NCBI GenBank assembly: GCA_025353745.1
Contig: JANXOE010000024.1
Span: forward strand, 1-39,257
Direction: 5' to 3'
Origin: Hymenobacter sp.
Lineage (GTDB): Bacteria; Bacteroidota; Bacteroidia; Cytophagales; Hymenobacteraceae
DNA length: 39,257 nt
The notes under the pieces are model-generated. The model searched no databases and was not told the origin of the DNA. It saw nothing but the letters and a program-made list of their open reading frames with translations. Below are positions 16,357 through 24,490 of this stretch, piece after piece. Both the position numbers and the translations under genes were made by a program. Each line of letters opens with the position of its first letter. Position 1 is the stretch's first letter.

Positions 16357-16383
16357 TACCTTTACCGGCCCGCGTGAGCGGGC
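16357..16383 (+). promoter_or_regulatory. Possible promoter and leader hairpin upstream of the DksA-like gene
   Basis: TACCTTTA (16357-16364) differs from TANNTTTG only in the last base. A perfect hairpin GCCCGC-GTGA-GCGGGC (16368-16383) follows. The remaining ~120 bases to the ATG contain GGCCG/CGGCC and a CCTGCCC that can pair with GGGCAGG at 16380-16386, so the leader may be structured. Confidence 0.35.
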
Positions 16384-16505
16384 AGGAAAACCAGCCGTGG
16401 GCCGCGGCGTACGGGGGCCGACTAAACTATTTGCCGGCCGTTGCCGTTGCCTGCCCACCCGCTATTTGTGCTTTTAACCATTCTGTCTATTTCCTTTTCT
16501 CTACC

Positions 16506-16889
16506 ATGTCCGACGAAAACGTCCGCTACTCGCGGGAAGACCTGAGCGAATTTGACCAGATTATTCAGGAAAAGCTGATGGCCGCCCGGCGCGAGCTGTC
16601 CTTCATCAAGGAAACGCTGACCCGGCGCAACGATTCGGGCACCGACACGACCGCTTCGTCGGCCAAGGTGCTGGAAGACGGCGCCGACACCGCCGAGAAG
16701 GAAAGCATGAACCAGCTGGCCTCGCGCCAGATGAAGTTCATTCAGCAGTTGGAAAACGCCCAGGTGCGCATCAAAAACGGCACCTACGGCGTGTGCATCG
16801 GCACGGGCAAGCTCATCCCCAAAGACCGCCTGCGGGCCGTGCCCCACACCCAGCACTCCATCGAAGCCAAAATGGCGCGCCGCGACTAA
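16506..16889 (+). CDS. DksA/TraR-family protein lacking the full C4 zinc finger
   Basis: A 127-aa protein with the N-terminal coiled-coil (residues ~10-90, with the acidic DGAD segment at 58-61 at the turn) and the C-terminal DksA/TraR fold (NGTYGVCIGTGKLIPKDRL). DksA binds the RNA polymerase secondary channel and, with ppGpp, adjusts transcription of stable RNA and amino-acid genes. Only Cys97 of the four zinc cysteines remains. The second pair is replaced by H114-T-Q-H117, and position 100 is Thr. This Cys-poor form is common in Bacteroidota, so it is probably functional but may not bind zinc in the usual way. A structured segment with a T-run follows directly. Confidence 0.87.
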   Translation: MSDENVRYSREDLSEFDQIIQEKLMAARRELSFIKETLTRRNDSGTDTTASSAKVLEDGADTAEKESMNQLASRQMKFIQQLENAQVRIKNGTYGVCIGTGKLIPKDRLRAVPHTQHSIEAKMARRD

Positions 16890-16906
16890 GCGACGCTGCC
16901 TGCGGT

Positions 16907-17001
16907 GGTCGGCACTGAATAATTCGGTAATCAGAACGGTTGGCCTGCGCCGACCGGGCAACGCCCCTGACCGCCGGCTATTCAGTGCCGACTGCTTTTT
17001 T
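16907..17001 (+). ncRNA. Candidate structured RNA with terminator, downstream of the DksA-like gene
   Basis: A perfect 14-bp outer stem, GTCGGCACTGAATA (16908-16921) with TATTCAGTGCCGAC (16979-16992), encloses 57 bases and is followed by a T-run (16995-17000). Inside are an 8-bp hairpin CGGTTGGC-CTGC-GCCGACCG (16937-16956, one G-U pair), a GGGC/GCCC hairpin just after it, and a possible TCAG/CTGA stem (16931-16934 with 16967-16970). This is more elaborate than an ordinary terminator. It may be a 3' UTR element of the gene or an independent small RNA. No known family was recognised. Confidence 0.45.
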
Positions 17002-17060
17002 ATTTAACACATACTTCACCACTCGTACCGTAGCGATACGGCACTCAGCTATTGTTCCCT

Positions 17061-19046
17061 ATGGGCAAGCAACATTTTTCGAAAGACAAGAACGACCGCC
17101 GCGGCGGCGCTCCCGGCGGCTTCGGCCGCCCCACTTCCCCGGGCGGTGACCGGCGCTCCGGCTCCGGCGACCGCCCAGGCGGGGAGCGGCGCTCATTTTC
17201 CGGCGACCGGCCGGCCGGCGATCGGCGCCCCAGCTTCGGCGACCGGCCGGCCGGCGATCGGCCGGGCGGCGAGCGGCGCCCCAGCTTCGGCGACCGGCCG
17301 GGCGGCGAGCGGCGCCCTAGCTTTGGCGACCGCCCGGGTGGCGGCAGCCGCGAGCAGGGCGGCAGCGGGTATTCGGCCGGCCGCCCGTCGTTTGGCGGGG
17401 GCGGCAAGCGCTTCAGCGGCGACGCGGAGCGGCGGCCTTACGGCCAGGGCGGCGGCTCGTCGTTCGGGGCGCGGCGCGACGAGCGGTCCGACGCGGCCAA
17501 GGAGCAGCGCACCGGCACCAGCTACGGCCGCACCGACCGCGGCACCGAGCGGCCCGCCCGCGAAGGCTTTGGCCGGAGCAGCGGCGGGGCCGACGAGCGC
17601 CCCGCCCGGCCCTACCAGCCCCGCGAAAACTGGAGCGGCCAGCCCTACCGCCAGGAAGGCCGCCCCGCCGTGCCCCGCGGCACGCCCGGCGAGCGCAACC
17701 GCAAGTTTCAGAAGCAAAGCCCATTCGAATCCAACGAAGGCTCCGCCAGCGTGGGCGCTCCGGGCTTCGGCCGCAGCACGCCCCGCGAGGACGGTGGGAG
17801 CCGGTCCGACGAGCGCGGGCCCAGCCGGCCCATCCGGGCGGCGCGGCCGTTTGACGCCACGCCGCCGCAGCCCCGCGAGGAGCGCGGCGACCGCGAAGGC
17901 GGTCGCGACCGGGGCTTTGGCGGGCCGCGCGGCGGCGAGTTCGAGCGCAAATTCACGCCGGGGGCCTTTGGCCGTCGCGACGGGGCCCCCAGCACCGCCC
18001 CGCGCAGCTACGGCGAGCGGCCGGGCGGCTTCGAGAAGCGCGGCTTTGGCGACCGCGACGCAACGCGGCCCGACGACCGGCCCGAGGCCGATGGCCGGCC
18101 CGCCTTGGGCAAGTTTGCCCAGCGCCGCGAGGAGTTGAAAGCCCAGGAGCGCAGCGTGCGCCGCTCGGGCACCGGCTACGGCACCGCCGGGGCCGGCCAG
18201 AACAACCGCGCCGACAAGCCCCGCTACGGCGAGCGCCCCGGCGAGGCCCCCGACTACAAAAACCTCAAGCACTACGAAGCCGACAAAGACCGGGGCAACA
18301 AGCGCCGCCGCGACCAAGAAAACCAGGACTTCGGCACCGACGAGCTGCGCCTGAACCGCTACATCGCCAACGCCGGCGTGTGCTCGCGCCGCGAGGCCGA
18401 CGCGCTGATTGCGGCCGGTGAAATCCGCGTCAACGGCGAGGTGGTGACCGAGATGGGCTACAAAGTGCAGCCCACCGACACGGTGCAGTACGGCAAAACC
18501 AACCTCAACCGCGAGAAATCGGTGTACGTGCTGCTCAACAAGCCCAAGGACTTCATCACCACCACCGAAGACCCCGAGGGCCGTCGCACGGTGATGGACC
18601 TGGTGGCCAGCGCCTCCAAGGAACGCATCTTCCCGGTGGGCCGCCTCGACCGCAACACCACGGGCCTGCTGCTCTTCACCAACGACGGCGAGGTGGCCCA
18701 GCGCCTCTCGCACCCGTCGCACAAAAACAAGAAAATCTACCAGGTCGAGCTGAGCACGCCCCTGACCGAAGACGACCTGCGCAAAATCGCCGAAGGCATT
18801 GAGCTGGAAGACGGCAAGGCCGAGGTGGACGACGTGGCCGTGGTGGCGGGCAACGCGCACTTCGTGGGCATCGAAATCCACATCGGGCGCAACCGCATCG
18901 TGCGCCGCATCTTCGAGCACCTGGGCTACGAAGTGGTGGCCCTGGACCGCGTGCAGTACGCCGGCCTCACCAAAAAAGACCTGCCCCGCGGCAAGTGGCG
19001 CTTCCTGAACGAGCAGGAAGTGATTCGGCTGAAGTACTTCATGTAG
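17061..19046 (+). CDS. rRNA pseudouridine synthase (RsuA/RluB family) with long Arg/Gly-rich N-terminal tail
   Basis: The C-terminal part is a standard RluB/RsuA-type enzyme that isomerises a uridine in rRNA. It has an S4 RNA-binding domain from about residue 429 (LRLNRYIANAGVCSRREADA), a catalytic domain with Asp530 in GRLDRNTTGLL, and the C-terminal NRIVRRIFEHLGYEV segment. The first ~425 residues are low complexity, dominated by Gly, Arg, Asp, Pro and Ser. Near-identical tandem units of the type GERRPSFGDRPGG lie around 17190-17350. Such RGG-like tails bind RNA non-specifically and can drive condensation. ATG 17061 is preferred over an in-frame TTG at 17052. Confidence 0.9.
   Translation: MGKQHFSKDKNDRRGGAPGGFGRPTSPGGDRRSGSGDRPGGERRSFSGDRPAGDRRPSFGDRPAGDRPGGERRPSFGDRPGGERRPSFGDRPGGGSREQGGSGYSAGRPSFGGGGKRFSGDAERRPYGQGGGSSFGARRDERSDAAKEQRTGTSYGRTDRGTERPAREGFGRSSGGADERPARPYQPRENWSGQPYRQEGRPAVPRGTPGERNRKFQKQSPFESNEGSASVGAPGFGRSTPREDGGSRSDERGPSRPIRAARPFDATPPQPREERGDREGGRDRGFGGPRGGEFERKFTPGAFGRRDGAPSTAPRSYGERPGGFEKRGFGDRDATRPDDRPEADGRPALGKFAQRREELKAQERSVRRSGTGYGTAGAGQNNRADKPRYGERPGEAPDYKNLKHYEADKDRGNKRRRDQENQDFGTDELRLNRYIANAGVCSRREADALIAAGEIRVNGEVVTEMGYKVQPTDTVQYGKTNLNREKSVYVLLNKPKDFITTTEDPEGRRTVMDLVASASKERIFPVGRLDRNTTGLLLFTNDGEVAQRLSHPSHKNKKIYQVELSTPLTEDDLRKIAEGIELEDGKAEVDDVAVVAGNAHFVGIEIHIGRNRIVRRIFEHLGYEVVALDRVQYAGLTKKDLPRGKWRFLNEQEVIRLKYFM
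17140..17355 (+). repeat. In-frame tandem repeats coding GDRPxGxRRPSF units
   Basis: Four to six imperfect copies of a unit of about 30-39 bases (GGCGACCGGCC(G/C)GGCGGCG type) encode repeated GDRP-GGERRPSF segments of the pseudouridine synthase tail. Copy number is likely to vary between strains through slippage (inference). Confidence 0.6.
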
Positions 19047-19063
19047 AGAATGGTTATTGAATA

Positions 19064-19114
19064 GCCATGGGACGAATTGTTGGTGGTAAAATCCTCAACA
19101 ATTCGTCCCATGGC
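19064..19114. promoter_or_regulatory. Perfect 19-bp inverted repeat between pseudouridine synthase and coaX
   Basis: GCCATGGGACGAATTGTTG (19064-19082) is matched exactly by its reverse complement at 19096-19114, with a 13-base loop. An overlapping 19-base near-palindrome (19050-19068, ATGGTTATTGAATAGCCAT) shares CCAT with the left arm, so two alternative hairpins are possible. No T-run follows, so it is not a classical terminator; it may be an operator, RNA switch or small repeat element. Confidence 0.6.
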
Positions 19115-19140
19115 CGTTTAGTAAGCCAGCGACTCGGCCC

Positions 19141-19887
19141 ATGCACACCCTGGTCCTCGACATCGGCAACACGGCCGCAAAAGCCGGCTGCTTTGCCGGC
19201 GCGGCGCTGCGCGAGACGGCCGGGGCCCTCACGCCCGCCGGAGTGGGGGCCCTCGTGGCCCGCTGGCAGCCCGAGCACGTGCTCATTGCCTCGGTGGCCG
19301 AAGACGCCGCCCGGTGGGCCCAGCGGCTGCGGGGCCACGTGCCGGGGCGCGTGCTGGCCTTCGAGCCGGGCACGACGCCCGTGCCGCTGCGCAACGCCTA
19401 CGCCACGCCCCGCACCCTGGGCGCCGACCGCCTGGCCGGGGCCGTGGGCGCGGCCGCCCTGCGGCCGGGCCGCGACACGCTGGTGCTCGACGCCGGCACG
19501 GCCCTGAAGTGCGACCTGGTGACGGCCGACGGCACTTACCGCGGCGGCAGCATCGGGCCGGGGCTGGCCATGCGGCTGCGGGCCCTGCACGAGTTCACGG
19601 GCCGCCTGCCGCTGCTGCCGCTGCCCGCCCCCGATGCAACGGTTCCGCTGGTGGGCGACTCTACTGCGGGGGCCCTGCTCAGCGGCGTGGTGAACGGCGC
19701 CGCCGCCGAAGCCAACGGCCTGGTGGCCGCCTACCGGCAACACTACCCCAGCCTGGGCGTGGTGCTGACCGGCGGCGACGCCCCGCTGCTGGCCGCCCGG
19801 CTGGCAGGCCCTATCTTTGCCGTGCCCGAACTGGTGCTGCTCGGACTTTACCGGATTTTAGCCTATAATGTTGAAGTTGAACGATAA
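19141..19887 (+). CDS. coaX: Type III pantothenate kinase
   Basis: First enzyme of coenzyme A synthesis: phosphorylates pantothenate, uses a monovalent cation and is not feedback-inhibited by CoA. The 248-aa protein carries the ASKHA-fold motifs of CoaX: DIGNTAAKAG at residues 7-16, GADRLAG in the middle, DAGTALKCDLVTADG, GGSIGPGLAMR, and TGGDA near the C-terminus. The ATG is at 19141. The stop overlaps the next gene by 20 bases, so the two are translationally linked. Confidence 0.95.
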   Translation: MHTLVLDIGNTAAKAGCFAGAALRETAGALTPAGVGALVARWQPEHVLIASVAEDAARWAQRLRGHVPGRVLAFEPGTTPVPLRNAYATPRTLGADRLAGAVGAAALRPGRDTLVLDAGTALKCDLVTADGTYRGGSIGPGLAMRLRALHEFTGRLPLLPLPAPDATVPLVGDSTAGALLSGVVNGAAAEANGLVAAYRQHYPSLGVVLTGGDAPLLAARLAGPIFAVPELVLLGLYRILAYNVEVER

Positions 19888-21193
19888 GAACGTGGGCCGC
19901 CTGGTGCTGGCCGGGGCGGTGGCGCTGGCCGCGGGCAGCGCGCAGGCCCAGGGCCTGGGCAACTCGCCCTACTCGCGCCTGGGCATCGGCGAATATTACC
20001 CCAACACCGGCGGCGTGCGCCAGATGGGCATGGGCGGCGTGGGCTTGGCGGCGCCCAACGCCGTGAACGTGAACGACCTGAACCCCGCGCTGCTGTACTA
20101 CACGGCCCGCACCACGTTCGAGGCCGGCTTGGACGGGCAATACAAAACGGTGAAAAATGCCAGCGCTTCGTCCCACACCGGCAGCGCCACCCTGGGCTAC
20201 TTTTCCTTGGCCGTGCCGCTGGCACGCCGTTGGGCGGCCTCGGTGGGCTTGCGGCCGCTGAGCGCCGTGAACTACGAAACCAACGCGCTGAGCACCGTAG
20301 AAGGGGCCCCCAACGACTTTGTGCTGAAGCAGCGCCAGGGCACGGGCGGCGTGTCGCGGGCTTACCTGGCCCAGGGCGTGCACGTGGCCCGCGACCTGAA
20401 CCTGGGCTTCACGGCGGCCTACGTGTTTGGAACGGTGGACGAGACGACCGGCACCACCATTCGGCTGGCCGACGGCTCCATGAGCGAGCAAACCGTGGAC
20501 CGCCGCCACCTGCACTATTCCGATTTCGATTTCCGCGCCGCGCTGCACTACCGCCACAAAGTGGGCAAAGACCTGCGCCTGAACCTGGCCGGCGTGTACA
20601 CCTTCCAGGGCAACCTGGGGGCCCGCCGCATCGGCACCCAGGAGCGGCAGGACGCGAACGGGGCCCTCGTGAGCCCGGCCATCCAAATTGAAGACAACAA
20701 GGGCACCGTGGTGGTGCCCGCCCTGGTCCAGGGCGGCATCAGCGTCGACAACGATAAAAACTGGAGCGCCAGCCTCGACGTGTCGCAGCAGCAGTGGTCG
20801 AAGTTTTCGAGCTTCGGGGCCGTCGACACGCCCCTGCGCAACACCGTGCGCGTCGGGCTGGGCGGCGAATACACCCCCGACCCGGGCTCGGTGGAGCACT
20901 ACTTTGAGCGCGTGAACTACCGCCTCGGCCTGAACGTGGCCCAAATGCCTTACCAGCCCGGCGGCCAGACGCTCTACGACCGCTCCGTGAGCTGGGGCTT
21001 CGGCTTCCCGCTGCCCACGGCCACGCCCCTCGAAGCCACCACCTTCAGCCTGGCTTTCACCTACGGAATGCGCGGCAACACCAACCTGGTCCAGGCCGGC
21101 AACGGGGCCAGCAACGTGCAGGAAAACTACGTGAAGATGACGTTCGGCGTGACGCTGAACAACCGCTGGTTCATCAAGCGCCGGCTGCAATAG
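19868..21193 (+). CDS. Outer-membrane beta-barrel protein (OmpP1/FadL-like), function unknown
   Basis: A 441-aa protein with a signal peptide ending at the Ala-rich GSAQAQ (about residue 26). Mature residues start GLGNSPYSRLGIGEYYPNTG, a pattern seen in Bacteroidota outer-membrane proteins. Next comes a conserved-looking GMGGVGLAAPNAVNVNDLNP segment, similar to the FadL/OmpP1 plug region. Alternating hydrophobic beta strands continue to the C-terminus, which ends in NNRWFIKRRLQ. No specific substrate is inferable. Position between coaX and lptC is conserved in related genomes to my knowledge and supports an envelope role. Confidence 0.82.
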   Translation: MLKLNDKNVGRLVLAGAVALAAGSAQAQGLGNSPYSRLGIGEYYPNTGGVRQMGMGGVGLAAPNAVNVNDLNPALLYYTARTTFEAGLDGQYKTVKNASASSHTGSATLGYFSLAVPLARRWAASVGLRPLSAVNYETNALSTVEGAPNDFVLKQRQGTGGVSRAYLAQGVHVARDLNLGFTAAYVFGTVDETTGTTIRLADGSMSEQTVDRRHLHYSDFDFRAALHYRHKVGKDLRLNLAGVYTFQGNLGARRIGTQERQDANGALVSPAIQIEDNKGTVVVPALVQGGISVDNDKNWSASLDVSQQQWSKFSSFGAVDTPLRNTVRVGLGGEYTPDPGSVEHYFERVNYRLGLNVAQMPYQPGGQTLYDRSVSWGFGFPLPTATPLEATTFSLAFTYGMRGNTNLVQAGNGASNVQENYVKMTFGVTLNNRWFIKRRLQ

Positions 21194-21207
21194 CCCGGCC
21201 CCAGGCA

Positions 21208-21786
21208 GTGAGCGAAGTGCGCGCATTCGGGCAGGGCAGGGGCGGGCGGCGGCTGGCGGGCGGGCTGCTGGCGCTGGCGCTGCTGGGCTGCGACGAAAAA
21301 AAAACCATCGGCCCCTCGCTCGTCTACAAGGGCCCCGTGATGGAGACGACCAACGTGCTGGAGCTGTTCAGCGACTCGGCCAAGCTGAAGATGCGGCTCA
21401 CGGCCCCGCTCGAGCAGCGCTACGAAAACAACGACGTGGTGTACACCAAAGGCTTGTCGGTCACGTTTTTCGACAAGGACAGCAAGACGGTGATCAACAC
21501 CCTGACGGCGCGCTACGGCAAGTACGAACAAAACAAAAACGTGTTCACCATGCGCGGCAGCGTGGTGGTGGCCAACGTGCCCGAGCAACAAAAGCTGTTC
21601 ACCGAAGAGCTGTTCTTTGACCGCGGCAAGCAGCTGATCTACACCACGCCGCAAATGTTCGTGAAGGTGCTCACGCCCACCGAGCGCCTCACCGGCACGG
21701 GCCTGACGGCCAACCAGAACTTCTCCTCCTACCGCATCACCCACCCCGAGGGCGTGTTCGCCGTCGACCAGGCGGGGGCCCCCTGA
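21208..21786 (+). CDS. lptC: LPS export ABC transporter periplasmic protein LptC
   Basis: LptC is the bitopic or lipid-anchored periplasmic piece of the Lpt bridge that carries lipopolysaccharide from LptB2FG to LptA. The 192-aa protein starts with GTG 21208 and has a basic N-terminus and hydrophobic stretch ending in the lipobox LLGC (Cys28), so here it appears to be a lipoprotein. The rest is the beta-jellyroll YrbK/LptC domain (AKLKMRLTAPLEQRYENNDV, YTKGLSVTFFDKD, TLTARYGKYEQNKNVFTMRG). It lies 14 bases after the OMP gene and belongs to the same unit. Confidence 0.88.
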   Translation: MSEVRAFGQGRGGRRLAGGLLALALLGCDEKKTIGPSLVYKGPVMETTNVLELFSDSAKLKMRLTAPLEQRYENNDVVYTKGLSVTFFDKDSKTVINTLTARYGKYEQNKNVFTMRGSVVVANVPEQQKLFTEELFFDRGKQLIYTTPQMFVKVLTPTERLTGTGLTANQNFSSYRITHPEGVFAVDQAGAP

Positions 21787-21816
21787 GCGGCGGCCCAACT
21801 TCTTCTTTCCCGGCCC

Positions 21817-22092
21817 ATGAAATTCGACAAGTCCCTGCTGCGCACCGTGTTCTTCGCCGTCGGCGTGACGGCCATGATCATCGGCATCTACCAAACCATT
21901 GTGTTCAACGACCTGGGCCGCAACTACTGGATTTTCATGGTGGCCACGGCGTGCTGGATGCCCCTCATCTACTGGCGGCAGCAGGAAAGCGTGGCCGCCA
22001 AGGTGGCCGAGCAGCAAGCCAAGGCCGCCAAAGCCAAGCCCAAAACCGGCCAGCCGGGCAAGGGCGGCAAGCCAGGGCCCCGGCGCCGCTGA
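21817..22092 (+). CDS. Small two-span membrane protein, function unknown
   Basis: A 91-aa protein with two membrane helices (residues ~8-28 and ~37-53) and a Lys/Ala/Gly-rich basic tail likely to face the cytoplasm (AKAAKAKPKTGQPGKGG). It lies 30 bases after lptC and ~80 before the PpiD-like gene, so it is probably co-transcribed with them. The family is not recognised. Confidence 0.75.
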   Translation: MKFDKSLLRTVFFAVGVTAMIIGIYQTIVFNDLGRNYWIFMVATACWMPLIYWRQQESVAAKVAEQQAKAAKAKPKTGQPGKGGKPGPRRR

Positions 22093-22175
22093 GCAACGGC
22101 TAGGATAAGCCGGGGATTTCTGGTTATTTTGCGCCTCTTTTGACCTTAACTATTTAGTTTTCTTTCGACAAGTAC

Positions 22176-24296
22176 ATGGCGTTAATCAACACGATACGGG
22201 AAAAATCGGGCTGGGCCGTGGGCACGGTGGCCATCGGCATGCTGCTCTTCATCGTGGGCGGCGACCTGGTGGGCGGCAAGAACCGCCTCTTCGGCCGCAA
22301 CGAGAACGTGGTGGGCGAAGTGGCCGGGCAGAAAGTGGAGCTGGCCGACTACAACGCTTCGCTGGAGCAGGCCAAGCAGCAGTTCACCGCCCAGCAGCAG
22401 CGCCCGCCCGACGAGCAGGCCCTCGGCTACCTGCGCGACCAGGCCTGGAACCAGACCATCTACCGCCTGGCGTTCCAGCCCGAATGGGACAAGCTGGGCC
22501 TGGCCGTGAGCGACGACGAGCTCGTGGACATGGTGCAGGGCGACAACATCAGCCCCGGCATCAAGCAGGCGTTTTCGGACCAGAAAACCGGCCAGTTCGA
22601 CAAAACCCGGTTGATTGAATACCTCAAAAACCTCGACAAGCTGCCCCCCGAAAGCCAGGCCGCCTGGCGCAACTTCGAGGCCAACCTGCCCGCCGACCGC
22701 CTGGCCAACAAGTACAACGCCCTGCTGAAAAACTCGGTGTACGTGACCACGGCCGAAGCCCAGCGCTTCAACAACAACCAGAACACCAAGGCCACGGTGA
22801 AGTACCTGTTCGTGCCCTACGCCAGCATCTCCGACTCGGCGGTGAAGGTGAGCAACGACCAGCTCCAGGCTTACCTCGACAAGCACAAGGGCCAGTACAA
22901 GGTGGAAGACGGCCGCTCGGTGGAGTACATCACGGTGCCGGTGGTGGCCTCGAAGGAGGACAGCGCCGCCGTGCGCAGCACCATTGGCACGCTGGCCACG
23001 CAGTTTGCCACGGCCCCGGCCGACTCGCTGTTCGTGAAGCTGAACTCCGATCAGCCCTACAACAAGGCTTTCCGCAGCCCCGCCGACCTGCCCGACCAGC
23101 TGCGCAAGCAGCTGCCGCTGGCGGTGGGCAAAGTGTACGGCCCCTACGCCGAAAACGGCACCTACTCGCTCTACAAAGTGACCGGCCAGAAGGAGGGCCC
23201 CCAGCCCGCCGCCCGCGCCAGCCACATCCTCATCAAGGCCGAAGCCAACACGCCCCAGGCCAAGGCCGTGGCCAAAGCCAAGGCCCAGGATTTGATCAAC
23301 AAAATCAAGGGCGGGGCCGATTTCGCGGCCCTGGCCCGGCAGTTCGGCACCGACGGCACCAAGGAGCAGGGCGGCGACCTGGGCTGGTTCACGAAGGGCC
23401 GCATGGTGCCCGAGTTTGAAAAAGCCATCTTCGGGGCCCCCGGCGTGGGCTTGCTGCCCGCCCCGGTCGAAACCTCGTTCGGCTACCACGTCATCAAAGT
23501 AACGGCCGCTCAAACCAAGCAAACCTACCAGGTGGCCGAGGTGAAAAAGGCCATCGTGCCGAGCGACGCCACCCGCGAAGCCGCCTACGCCAAGGCCCAG
23601 CAGCTCAAGGGCCAGGCCACCGACCTGGCCAGCTTCCGCCAGCTCACGGCCAAGGACAAAACCCTGCAAAAGCAGCAGGCTCCGAACCTCGACCGCAGCG
23701 CCCGCAATGTGAACAACCTGCAGAACGCCCGCGAGCTGGTGCGCTGGGCCTACGGCAACGGCCCCAACGGCGAAACCAAGATCGGCGACTTGTCGGAAGT
23801 GTACGAGATCGGCGATCAGTACGTGCTGGCTGCACTCACCGGCACCCAGGCCAAGGGCGCGGCCACCGTGGCCGGCCTCAAGCCCCAGCTCTCGGCCCTG
23901 GTGCGCAACGAGCTCAAGGCCCAGCAAATCATGGGCAAGCTGGGCAAAACCGGCCCCCTAGAGCAGCTGGCCACCGCCTACGGGGCCACCGCCCAAGTGG
24001 GCACCGCCGACGGCGTGGCCCTGGGCCAGGGCACGCTGCCTAACGTGGGCTTCGAGCCGCTGGCCGTGGGCACCGCCTTCGGCCTGAAGCCGGGCCAGCA
24101 CTCGGCCCCCTTGCAGGGCGAACAGGGCGTGCTGCTGGTGGAGCCGGTGAGCGTGACGCCGGCCCCCGCCGCCGCCGACCTCAAGGCCGTGCGCCAGCAG
24201 CTGGCCCAGCAGCGGCAGCAGCGCCAGGACGGCCTGATCTACGAAGCCATCAAGGCCCACGCCAACGTGAAAGACAACCGGGCCAAGTTCTTCTAA
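22176..24296 (+). CDS. Periplasmic peptidyl-prolyl isomerase / chaperone, PpiD-SurA type
   Basis: A 706-aa protein anchored by one N-terminal membrane helix (residues ~12-30, GWAVGTVAIGMLLFIVGGDL). A SurA_N-like helical chaperone domain follows (NENVVGEVAGQKVELADYNA onward), with a parvulin (PpiC) rotamase domain at ~345-450 (ASHILIKAEA, GGDLGWFTKGRMVPEFEKAI, FGYHVIKVT). A long C-terminal domain comes last. This is PpiD architecture, which assists folding of outer-membrane proteins as they leave the Sec translocon. It is the last gene of the coaX-lptC-ppiD run and is followed by a strong terminator. Confidence 0.9.
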   Translation: MALINTIREKSGWAVGTVAIGMLLFIVGGDLVGGKNRLFGRNENVVGEVAGQKVELADYNASLEQAKQQFTAQQQRPPDEQALGYLRDQAWNQTIYRLAFQPEWDKLGLAVSDDELVDMVQGDNISPGIKQAFSDQKTGQFDKTRLIEYLKNLDKLPPESQAAWRNFEANLPADRLANKYNALLKNSVYVTTAEAQRFNNNQNTKATVKYLFVPYASISDSAVKVSNDQLQAYLDKHKGQYKVEDGRSVEYITVPVVASKEDSAAVRSTIGTLATQFATAPADSLFVKLNSDQPYNKAFRSPADLPDQLRKQLPLAVGKVYGPYAENGTYSLYKVTGQKEGPQPAARASHILIKAEANTPQAKAVAKAKAQDLINKIKGGADFAALARQFGTDGTKEQGGDLGWFTKGRMVPEFEKAIFGAPGVGLLPAPVETSFGYHVIKVTAAQTKQTYQVAEVKKAIVPSDATREAAYAKAQQLKGQATDLASFRQLTAKDKTLQKQQAPNLDRSARNVNNLQNARELVRWAYGNGPNGETKIGDLSEVYEIGDQYVLAALTGTQAKGAATVAGLKPQLSALVRNELKAQQIMGKLGKTGPLEQLATAYGATAQVGTADGVALGQGTLPNVGFEPLAVGTAFGLKPGQHSAPLQGEQGVLLVEPVSVTPAPAAADLKAVRQQLAQQRQQRQDGLIYEAIKAHANVKDNRAKFF

Positions 24297-24317
24297 GCCG
24301 TCCGGAATTAGACCGTG

Positions 24318-24350
24318 AAAGGGCCGCGCCTCGGGTGCGGCCCTTTTTTT
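24318..24350 (+). terminator. Strong terminator closing the coaX-ppiD gene run
   Basis: Perfect stem AAAGGGCCGC (24318-24327) / GCGGCCCTTT (24337-24346) with a 9-base loop and a run of seven T (24344-24350). Confidence 0.92.
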
Positions 24351-24490
24351 GTGGGCGGAACGCCGGGGCCCCGGCCCCAAAACGCGCTAACTTTAGCGGC
24401 TGCCGGCGCGGCGGGCCACCCCGGGCCCGGCGCCGCGGCGGCCGTTGAACGAACCGGGCAAAAGCGGGCGTTAGGCCCACACCCATCCGT

